Of a DNA stretch of 64,000 bases, positions 1-7,093 are shown in pieces (the first letter of the stretch is position 1; each line of letters begins with the position of its first letter). Position numbers and translations under genes: made by a program. The notes beneath the pieces are model-generated. The model was not told the DNA's origin, made no database searches, and saw only the letters and a list, made by a program, of their open reading frames with translations. Origin of the DNA: CBFFRJ01 sp051486985 (GTDB lineage Bacteria > Pseudomonadota > Gammaproteobacteria > Enterobacterales > Enterobacteriaceae). The stretch covers positions 62,001-126,000 of the forward strand of contig NZ_JAHVDV010000011.1 of assembly GCF_051486985.1 (NCBI RefSeq), in the 5' to 3' direction.

Positions 1-626
1 GGCAAGGCCAGGAAGAATGGAATACGCCAGCCCCAGTCCAGGAAGTTCTGTTCGCCGACAATCGTGGAAAGCAGAACCACAACACCTGCCCCTAATACGA
101 AGCCCGCAATAGAACCGAAGTCCAGCCAGCTTCCTAAAAAGCCGCGACGTCTGTCCGGGGAATACTCCGCCACAAAAATAGATGCACCGGTATATTCTCC
201 GCCCACCGAAAAGCCCTGCGCCATCTTACAAAGCAGCAGCAGGATGGGTGCCCATATGCCGATGGATTCATACGAGGGAATCAGGCCAATACAGAATGTA
301 CTGACGGACATAATAACAATGGTGATAGCGAGAATTTTCTGACGCCCGTATTTGTCACCGAGCATCCCGAAGAATAACCCGCCGAGCGGACGAATAAGGA
401 ACGGTACAGAGAAGGTACCTAACGCTGCAATCATCTGTACGCTGGGATCGGCATCAGGGAAAAACACTTTGCCGAGGGCGTAAGCCACAAAACCATATAC
501 CCCGAAGTCAAACCACTCCATCGCATTACCCAGCGATGCAGCGGTAATAGCCTTGCGTAATTTCCCATCATCTATAATGGTTACATCGCGCAAAGTGATG
601 GGTTTAACTTTTTTCCTTTTTAACAT
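1..626 (-). CDS. proP: Proline/betaine:proton symporter ProP (3' part outside window)
   Basis: This is the N-terminal ~208 codons of an MFS osmolyte transporter; the gene runs off the left end of the window. The protein opens MLKRKKVKPITLRDVTI and continues with NAMEWFDFGVYGF, the MFS loop GDKYGRQKIL and GGEYTGASIFVAEYSPD, all diagnostic for ProP of enterobacteria. ProP imports proline, glycine betaine and ectoine with protons when osmolality rises, acting in the inner membrane. The start at 626 (minus strand) gives the same N-terminus as the E. coli protein. In E. coli proP adjoins yjcZ; here kdgT lies between them, so an insertion or rearrangement has occurred. The C-terminal coiled coil that tunes osmosensing lies outside the window. 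Confidence 0.96.
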   Translation of the reverse strand, partial: MLKRKKVKPITLRDVTIIDDGKLRKAITAASLGNAMEWFDFGVYGFVAYALGKVFFPDADPSVQMIAALGTFSVPFLIRPLGGLFFGMLGDKYGRQKILAITIVIMSVSTFCIGLIPSYESIGIWAPILLLLCKMAQGFSVGGEYTGASIFVAEYSPDRRRGFLGSWLDFGSIAGFVLGAGVVVLLSTIVGEQNFLDWGWRIPFFLAL

Positions 627-1329
627 AGTTTCCTCTTTTGACTTTCGCCCATTACCGCCCGGCTTTATTCCACATTAACGCCAGGCGTATTACGCCGCAT
701 CTTGCAGCGTCCTTATTCAAGCGTAGCAGGTTTACTTACACGGGCTGGTCACAGCCTGTACAACCGAACCTGTTGACGCCTGCTGGGGCAGTTAACGATT
801 TATTTTTACCCTAACAGGATTTAAAAACGTGATCAACTTCACATAAAGTTGCCGTGTGAAGCACGGCACAATTCCAGCAATCTGAACCTTTTTTTATCGA
901 AACTACGTTTTACTTAACGGGAAATTACGTTCAATAAAAATAAGATGTTCCTGACGCATAGCAAAACATGAAACCAAATAACTGTGGTGATTATTACTTT
1001 GCTAGCAGTATTTACCCTCTGATTCTTTACAAGCCATTTACAGCCAATCTAATTATTGGAGCCTTTAGAAATCTTTACACGGAATATGTGATGAAGATAA
1101 CTAAAACATTGTTTTATTTTCATTGAATCAATATTCCATTGATCGCATCATACGCCCAGATATGTTGCCACCAGAGATAAACAGATTTATAGCCTGCTCC
1201 TCTCATCAGCCGCATCGGCGGAAATGTGCCAGGGGCGATAAAACTCTGCGGGCTTAACCCTTTGAATTTATGAAAGTTAACTTCTGGTTTTTCTCGGTCA
1301 TTCCATATGATGAGAAGTGAGGATTTATT
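627..1329. other. Divergent intergenic region proP/kdgT
   Basis: About 700 bases with no convincing gene. It must contain the proP promoters (minus strand) and the kdgT promoter (plus strand). The only site I can name with confidence is a KdgR-like palindrome near 1102-1118. The stretch is AT-rich, and I see no repeat, RNA gene or conserved small ORF in it. Confidence 0.6.
1101..1120. promoter_or_regulatory. KdgR-like operator upstream of kdgT
   Basis: The core TAAAACATTGTTTTATT (1102-1118) matches the known KdgR operator pattern (GAAACA-NN-TGTTTC-like with A/T flanks). KdgR is the IclR-family repressor of ketodeoxygluconate and pectin catabolism and is known to control kdgT. The site is ~210 bases upstream of the kdgT start. 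A second copy sharing 15 identical core bases lies at 26140-26157. Confidence 0.75.
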
Positions 1330-2328
1330 ATGAAGATCAAAGCCACCATTGAACGAATCCCTGGCGGGATGATGTTGATACCTCTGCTCCTTGGGGCAAT
1401 CTTAAATACCCTTGCCCCGAATACAGGCGCTTATTTTGGCTCCTTCACCAAAGGGATGATTAGCGGTACGGTTCCAATTCTGGCTGTCTGGTTCTTCTGT
1501 ATTGGCGCATCCATTGACCTGCGCGCAACCGGTACGGTTTTGCGTAAATCCGGCACGCTGGTGGTGACAAAAATCGCCGTCGCCTGGCTTGTGGCTATGA
1601 TTGCCGCCTCCTTTATTCCTGAAGGTGGAATTCAGACCGGCTTCTTTGCAGGCATCTCCGTTCTGGCTATCGTCTCCGCTATGGACATGACAAATGGTGG
1701 CCTCTATGCCAGCCTGATGAACCAGTACGGTACGAAAGAAGAATCGGGCGCCTTCGTCCTGATGTCGCTGGAGTCCGGCCCGTTGATGACAATGGTGATT
1801 CTGGGCTCCGCAGGGCTGGCCTCTTTTGAACCTCACCATTTTATCGGCGCGGTGCTGCCGTTCCTCATCGGCTTTGCACTGGGTAACCTGGACCACGATC
1901 TTCGCGCCTTCTTTAGCAAAGCCACACCGGTTCTGATTCCATTCTTTGGCTTTGCACTGGGTAATACCATTAACCTGAGCGTCATTCTCGATACAGGTTT
2001 ACTCGGTATCTTCCTGGGTGTTGCGGTCATCATCATCACCGGCATCCCGTTGATCATTGCTGACAAAGTCATCGGCGGCGGTAACGGCACAGCGGGTATA
2101 GCAGCCTCATCTGCCGCAGGGGCCGCGGTTGCAAACCCGGTTATCATCGCCCAGATTAACCCGGCGTTTGAGCCGGTCGCCGCTTCCGCCACTGCACTGG
2201 TGGCCGCCAGTGTGATTGTGACCGCGATTCTGGTGCCGATTATTACCGCACTTTATGCAAGACGCTTCGGCAACGTTCCGGTTGCCGATAAAGCGGCAGA
2301 AAAGCCCGTCGAATCTGCGGGGCACTGA
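1330..2328 (+). CDS. kdgT: 2-keto-3-deoxygluconate permease KdgT
   Basis: The 332-residue product is a hydrophobic inner-membrane protein of the KdgT family (2-keto-3-deoxygluconate:proton symporter), with about ten membrane segments. The N-terminus MKIKATIERIPGGMM and the internal blocks NTGAYFGSFTKGMISG, SAMDMTNGGLYASLMNQYG and IAASSAAGAAVANP are family hallmarks. KDG comes from pectin and hexuronate breakdown and is phosphorylated by KdgK after uptake. The start at 1330 follows GAGG at good spacing. The gene is monocistronic, preceded by a KdgR-like box and followed by a terminator hairpin. In E. coli K-12 kdgT lies elsewhere (near sodA), so its position between proP and yjcZ is a lineage difference. 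Confidence 0.96.
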   Translation: MKIKATIERIPGGMMLIPLLLGAILNTLAPNTGAYFGSFTKGMISGTVPILAVWFFCIGASIDLRATGTVLRKSGTLVVTKIAVAWLVAMIAASFIPEGGIQTGFFAGISVLAIVSAMDMTNGGLYASLMNQYGTKEESGAFVLMSLESGPLMTMVILGSAGLASFEPHHFIGAVLPFLIGFALGNLDHDLRAFFSKATPVLIPFFGFALGNTINLSVILDTGLLGIFLGVAVIIITGIPLIIADKVIGGGNGTAGIAASSAAGAAVANPVIIAQINPAFEPVAASATALVAASVIVTAILVPIITALYARRFGNVPVADKAAEKPVESAGH

Positions 2329-2366
2329 TCTCGCTCGCCGCTAGTGTCAGGTAGTTGATTTACGCA

Positions 2367-2405
2367 AAAGAGGACCTTTTCACCCGGTGGAAAGGTTCTT
2401 TTTGC
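2367..2405 (+). terminator. Rho-independent terminator after kdgT
   Basis: An A-rich lead is followed by a stem (GGACCTTTTC pairing with GAAAGGTTC around a short ACCCGGT loop) and a T-rich run, 40-75 bases after the kdgT stop. Confidence 0.75.
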
Positions 2406-2461
2406 TGTCAGGGAGGCATGATGGGGGAACGCTTCTTTTACTTCCTGTCAGGCAGCTGCAT

Positions 2462-2496
2462 CCTGCAATTAACCATCAAGGTTGGTTAATTGCAGG
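2462..2496. repeat. Perfect 14-bp inverted repeat between kdgT and yjcZ
   Basis: CCTGCAATTAACCA (2462-2475) is the exact reverse complement of TGGTTAATTGCAGG (2483-2496), with a 7-base loop. It lies just beyond the yjcZ stop on the minus strand. No T run follows on either strand, so it is not a standard terminator. It could protect the yjcZ mRNA 3' end. Confidence 0.7.
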
Positions 2497-2506
2497 GCAC
2501 ATCTTT

Positions 2507-3385
2507 TTACTCGCCAAATATCTCATCCACCATTGCCCCCGCCAGGCGGGTGGCTGAGCAGAGTCTTGGCATACCCAGCGCCACGGTCTGCCAGCTTTGG
2601 GTCACCGACCAGCAAATGGGATGACGCTCCGCATCACTCCAGTCGCCTAACCAGCCCAGCAAATCCTTGTAATCCATTATTCCCGGTGTGGCAGGGGTGG
2701 TCAGCCACTGGTGATAAAAGTGCCGCGTGGAGGGGGAGGCGTTAATACCTTGTGCCAGAAAATCCGCTGCCATTGCGCGCAGGTTATCTTTCAGCATTGA
2801 AGCAACTTCACTGCTTGCCAGGCGGCAGGCATCACCAAATGCTCCCCAACGCAGCTCCTCCAGCGCCACATAGCAACGCCCGGCCATTGACCAGCCGTTA
2901 TAATTACCGGCGCGCCAGCGGGTAAAAATCTGTTCGCTGTGATGACCGGCCTGCACCGTCAGGCCGCGCTGGGTCAGGGCTTTCTCTTTCCAGCCAGCTC
3001 GCTGACTGAAATGCTCAATCATCTCATCATATTGTGGCAGACCACTGCCCGTGCCGTTAACCGGCCGTCGCTCTGTCTGCTGTAAGGCGATTAAACGCTG
3101 GGTAATACGCGTCAGCGCAAGATGGCCGGGGTCGAGCATACTGGCCAGTTTTTCCGCCAGACCCAGTCGAAGGGTATCATTTTCATTCAGCACCCCGGAC
3201 ATCGCCCACGGGCGTAATTGCGTTTGCGCCATGACTTCCTGCGTCAACCGCTCACGAAACAACTGCTGTTGGGGCACAATCTGGCTCTGCCGGGGCGCAT
3301 CAACGCCCTGCACCAGATCGACGATGAACTTGGGATGAATACACTCCAGTGTCCGCCCGGGCCCTTCCAGTAGTCGATTTTTCAT
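2507..3385 (-). CDS. yjcZ: Conserved protein YjcZ (partner gene of crfC)
   Basis: A 292-residue soluble protein of the YjcZ family, the same length as in E. coli. No catalytic motif is recognisable; the sequence is largely alpha-helical and rich in Trp and Gln. It overlaps the 3' end of crfC by four bases, an ATGA-type arrangement that implies translational coupling and a shared role. YjcZ has no firmly assigned activity. In E. coli, screens have linked it to motility and diguanylate-cyclase phenotypes, but nothing in the sequence indicates such a function. The strict pairing with the dynamin-like CrfC suggests it helps that GTPase. Confidence 0.9.
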   Translation of the reverse strand: MKNRLLEGPGRTLECIHPKFIVDLVQGVDAPRQSQIVPQQQLFRERLTQEVMAQTQLRPWAMSGVLNENDTLRLGLAEKLASMLDPGHLALTRITQRLIALQQTERRPVNGTGSGLPQYDEMIEHFSQRAGWKEKALTQRGLTVQAGHHSEQIFTRWRAGNYNGWSMAGRCYVALEELRWGAFGDACRLASSEVASMLKDNLRAMAADFLAQGINASPSTRHFYHQWLTTPATPGIMDYKDLLGWLGDWSDAERHPICWSVTQSWQTVALGMPRLCSATRLAGAMVDEIFGE

Positions 3386-5736
3386 GGTTGTTCTGCCGCG
3401 AATAGAGTTTGAATATCATCGCGTAACAGGCGTGCATCTTCCTGAATCCAGTGGGCAGTCTTGATGCATTGTTGTAGATGCTGTCGCAAGGCCTGCACTG
3501 AAGATTCGTTTTGTTGACGTATCGCCAGACTGTCACGCAAACTTTCTTGTAGTCCCTCGAGACTCAACGAGAATTCGGCAAAGAACGTTGCCATTCCGGC
3601 CGTAACAGAAACATCGACCTGCGCGGCTAAAGCTTTACGAATTTGTTCACAAAAATGAGCGACATGCTGAGTGAGCTTCTGCTGTAAGGAGGCCACATCA
3701 ATGACGTAACGGGTGCGGGTTACCACATAATCATCCCAGCCCCAGCCCGGATTGTTCAACCAGCGCGACACCGTCTCACGCACGCTCCCTGCACGGGGAA
3801 GCTGCCCCGCCGGCGTATCTTCTGACGCAATCGCATTATTGAAAAGCTGGCGGGTATTAAAGTTAAGCGCACTGGGCTGAAACGCCGGAAAACTAATGCG
3901 CGCACGGAATCCCGCGTGGCTCAACTCTTCTTTGATACGCATCTCAATAGGGCGCATGGCATCGTTCAGGGAACGAGTGAGGGTGTTTTCCAGCTGGTCA
4001 AAACGCAGCGCCAGCTCACGGCTGATTTTCTCTTGCGCCGCCAGTAAGATAGATTCACAGGATGAGCGCATTTTACTGAGTACGTTCTGCGCCTGCCCTT
4101 CATCTTCCAGCACCAGTTGCCCTGCGGAGAACTCTGCGTCAAGACGCAAATTCACCCGGTTTTCCTTCACCATATGCATCAGTTCGCCATCACGGAACCA
4201 GGCATCAATAGCCGCGATAATCTCAATCTGCTGGTCGTAAATGAACTGGTTAGCAGCCACCAGCGCCTCATCAACCTCATGATCGATTTCATCACTGACG
4301 CTTACCTGGCAGCTCTGGAGAAGGGCCATATCTTCTTCCAGACGGGCAATATTATGCTCCAGATTCTCAAAGGCCACGGTCAGACCCTGATAGCGAAAAT
4401 CGAGATATTCACGCGCACTCTGGGCGTAATTGAGGAGTTTGTGTGACGCCGAACGCAGGGCAAACAACGAGGCATTCGCATGCGCTGCATGAAGGAGTTT
4501 GCGGATAGGCTGCTCAAAGAGTGAGTCTTTCCATAACAGCTCAGCGGCATGGTGAATATGGTCTACATCATCCAGGTCTGCGGTGCGCCAGCGTCTGCCC
4601 AGTGCGGCTTCGGCAAAATCCTGTACCCAGGGCTGATCGTCCGGATCGGGCAATTTACCGCGATGCTTGATCTCATGGCGGGCGCGGTTTGCCAGGTAGC
4701 CCCACATAGACGAGACCGGGAAAATCTGCGAAGGGTTAATATGCCCCTTCATTAACGTCCCGGAAATCAGCGCGCGAACCTGATCCTCATCGTCGCTATT
4801 ACGATCTTTCTGATCAAATTTGTTAACCAGCGCATAAAGTGGCACTGACCGACCGACGGCAGAAACAGCATGACGGACTTCTTCGTCAGAGACTGATTTA
4901 AGCTGGGTATAATCCATCACCGCCAGCACCGCTGACGCTCGCGCCAGCTGTTCACTGAGCATTTTTTGCAGGTGTGGTTGCCCCGCTTCGTTCGGCCCCG
5001 GTGTATCCAGTAACGTCAGTTGACCGACGGCATTTTCCAGACCAGCCAGATGGACAAACTCCACCTCAATAACAGGGATATTTTCTACGGACGCGTAAGC
5101 AGAAAAAGGAAAATCGACGTCGAGTGCCTTCGATAACCGCACCAGATCATTAAGACTTTTTAAACAGTGGAAAATGGGCTGTGCACCCAAATAATGTTTA
5201 TCAAATGCATCGCCCTGCGTAATACGGTCGAGCAGCGCACTCATGTCCTTGTCAACTTCCAGTCTTTGCGCCAATTTTTCACGATCGAAATTAAACAGTC
5301 GGGTTTGTAATTGTTGTGTCAGGGCATCGATAGGGCCGACATGGGCAAAATGTAACACGGGTTCTTTCTGCCCCGGCGTATGACGAATCAATGTAGGTAA
5401 TGCAGTCATAGGACGGTTGCGGTTCGGCAGCACTTCCGTCCCGACAATGGCATTAATGGTGGTCGACTTCCCGGCCTTCATGGTGCCGACAATGGCTAAT
5501 ACCATCTCCAGACGGGTAATTTTACGCAATTCATTGTGCAGGGTGGCTTGCTGCGTTTCGATTCCACGCGTACTGAAATGTAAGGGTAATACATTGGTGT
5601 TTTCTGCTTTTTTACCAGGAGCTACATCATCAAGCGTGGCTAATGGCAACGTCTTCAGGGCCTGCAGGTTATGCAATGAGAGCTGCAAAAGCCTCTCTGC
5701 TTCCTGGCTTAATTCGAAAATCGTTTGTGTGTGCAT
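3382..5736 (-). CDS. crfC: Dynamin-like clamp-binding protein CrfC (YjdA)
   Basis: A 784-residue large GTPase. The N-terminal GTPase domain carries the P-loop GTMKAGKSTTINAIVG (about residues 80-95), the switch motif LLDTPGPNEAG and the guanine-specificity motif VNKFDQ. Long helical segments follow, as in dynamin-family proteins. CrfC of E. coli binds the DNA polymerase sliding clamp and affects colocalisation of nascent DNA and nucleoid positioning. The start at 5736 (MHTQTIFELSQEAERLL) matches the E. coli N-terminus; the reading frame stays open 16 codons further upstream, which I do not include. It forms a two-gene operon with yjcZ, overlapping it by four bases. Confidence 0.94.
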   Translation of the reverse strand: MHTQTIFELSQEAERLLQLSLHNLQALKTLPLATLDDVAPGKKAENTNVLPLHFSTRGIETQQATLHNELRKITRLEMVLAIVGTMKAGKSTTINAIVGTEVLPNRNRPMTALPTLIRHTPGQKEPVLHFAHVGPIDALTQQLQTRLFNFDREKLAQRLEVDKDMSALLDRITQGDAFDKHYLGAQPIFHCLKSLNDLVRLSKALDVDFPFSAYASVENIPVIEVEFVHLAGLENAVGQLTLLDTPGPNEAGQPHLQKMLSEQLARASAVLAVMDYTQLKSVSDEEVRHAVSAVGRSVPLYALVNKFDQKDRNSDDEDQVRALISGTLMKGHINPSQIFPVSSMWGYLANRARHEIKHRGKLPDPDDQPWVQDFAEAALGRRWRTADLDDVDHIHHAAELLWKDSLFEQPIRKLLHAAHANASLFALRSASHKLLNYAQSAREYLDFRYQGLTVAFENLEHNIARLEEDMALLQSCQVSVSDEIDHEVDEALVAANQFIYDQQIEIIAAIDAWFRDGELMHMVKENRVNLRLDAEFSAGQLVLEDEGQAQNVLSKMRSSCESILLAAQEKISRELALRFDQLENTLTRSLNDAMRPIEMRIKEELSHAGFRARISFPAFQPSALNFNTRQLFNNAIASEDTPAGQLPRAGSVRETVSRWLNNPGWGWDDYVVTRTRYVIDVASLQQKLTQHVAHFCEQIRKALAAQVDVSVTAGMATFFAEFSLSLEGLQESLRDSLAIRQQNESSVQALRQHLQQCIKTAHWIQEDARLLRDDIQTLFAAEQP

Positions 5737-6341
5737 ATAAAAGTCTTTCCTTAACGCAAATTTCTTACTTTTATTAAGCCGCAATGTTTTATTTGTGAAG
5801 TTTCGGCTTTTATAATTACGTGTGGAAAATATCTTATAAAAGATAAGCGCCTGAAGATTATCAGGAAATTATATTTCTCTAGAGAGACTGACACAGTACA
5901 CCCTCCACGCCAATTAAGGCCGGGGAGATACAGAGGGTAGCCCATTTTCAGGAGCTGCCAGAATATATCGTCATTTATTTACCCCCCCAATTTGCGAGGT
6001 AATTAACTGCCTTCGACTGAAAGCTTAGCAAGGATGACGGCATGTCATTATTAACACCGAATGCTTCATCCCACCTTATCTGAATTGGTAAAAAGTGGCA
6101 ATTTCATGGCGAAAATATTCTAAATAGTATTCATAAGCGATTCCACAGTATCGGACGCATTCAGCATCGCTCAACGTGATGACAGGTTATGTCACCGTAA
6201 TCACTTTTTTATCTTTTTCTGAAAAAAAGAATAGCACCAGCAAAAGTGCGGACTTGTTGTATAATCCCTCCCCTTTCTGGCAAAACACCGCCTTTTTTGC
6301 TGGCCTGTTTCCAGCGTCCAGGTACTTTTGAGGATATCCGC
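5737..6341. other. Divergent intergenic region crfC/yjdM
   Basis: About 600 bases, AT-rich, with no convincing gene. It contains a likely yjdM promoter: an extended -10 (TGTATAAT, hexamer 6260-6265) about 77 bases before the start codon. E. coli has yjdN next to yjdM; no yjdN-like coding is visible here. Confidence 0.55.
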
Positions 6342-6677
6342 ATGCAACTCCCTAACTGCCCACAATGCAATTCTGAATACGTTTATGAAGATAATGGCAT
6401 GTTCATCTGCCCGGAATGCGCTCATGAATGGAATGACAACGAAGCCGCGCAGGATGGAGACGAACCGATCGTGAAAGATGCGAACGGCAATCTGTTGGTC
6501 GACGGCGACAGCGTCACCGTGATTAAAGATCTGAAAGTAAAGGGCAGCTCGTCGATGCTGAAGATTGGGACCAAGGTGAAAAACATCCGCCTGGTTGAAG
6601 GCGATCATAATATCGACTGCAAAATCGACGGCTTCGGCCCGATGAAGCTGAAATCAGAATTCGTTAAAAAGAACTAA
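6342..6677 (+). CDS. yjdM: Zinc-ribbon protein YjdM (PhnA family)
   Basis: A 111-residue protein with an N-terminal zinc ribbon (CPQCNSEY...CPECAHEW, about residues 6-29) followed by the PhnA C-terminal domain (VKGSSSMLKIGTKVKNIRL...CKIDGFGPMKLKSEFVKKN). It is nearly identical to E. coli YjdM, the family once linked to phosphonoacetate hydrolase; the E. coli protein has no proven enzymatic role. The start at 6342 was chosen because it reproduces the E. coli N-terminus; the frame is open further upstream. It is convergent with yjdP, with only 7 bases between the stops. Confidence 0.95.
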   Translation: MQLPNCPQCNSEYVYEDNGMFICPECAHEWNDNEAAQDGDEPIVKDANGNLLVDGDSVTVIKDLKVKGSSSMLKIGTKVKNIRLVEGDHNIDCKIDGFGPMKLKSEFVKKN

Positions 6678-6684
6678 TACCTTT

Positions 6685-7008
6685 TCAGAACTGCTCTTCC
6701 AGCCGCCTTTCTTCATCGTCTAACTGTCGGCGCTCGCGATCGAGCTGGCGCTGACGGTCGTCGAGCCGGGCACGCCGGTCTTCCAGCTGTCTGCGCCTCT
6801 CTTCATACTGTCTGCTTTGATCGTCGCTGCGGCGGCGATCCTCTTCATAACGCCTCTGCTCGTCGTCGCGGTTTGCATCGTTCGGATTATAGGCATCATT
6901 AATCGCGCGCTGAATATTCCCGATGGCATCATCAACAATATCCGCCTGTGCGAACGGAGCAGAGAAAGAGAGCGTGCTGACGAGCAGCAGAGTTACATAA
7001 GATTTCAT
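6685..7008 (-). CDS. yjdP: Secreted Arg/Asp-rich coiled-coil protein YjdP
   Basis: A 107-residue protein with a signal peptide (about residues 1-21, ending SAPFAQA) and the conserved mature start DIVDDAIGNIQRAINDAYNP. The remainder is a charged repeat region (DDRQRQLDRERRQLDDEERRL) typical of a single coiled coil. It is the YjdP homologue; function is unknown and the location is probably periplasmic. The start at 7008 is chosen because it yields a proper signal peptide, although the frame is open upstream. In E. coli yjdP flanks rpiB-als; here it flanks the lyxose-type cluster, marking one edge of the accessory segment. Confidence 0.88.
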   Translation of the reverse strand: MKSYVTLLLVSTLSFSAPFAQADIVDDAIGNIQRAINDAYNPNDANRDDEQRRYEEDRRRSDDQSRQYEERRRQLEDRRARLDDRQRQLDRERRQLDDEERRLEEQF

Positions 7009-7093
7009 AATGCCAGCCTCGGAATTGGACTGGCTTAACCTTATTAAAGAGTCATCACAAGGAGTAGCGGAGGAATCCCAAACCGCCGCCCTC

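Noticed and set aside
5751..5945. 64-codon minus-strand open frame upstream of crfC
   Set aside because: Low-complexity AT-rich translation, no ribosome site and no family.
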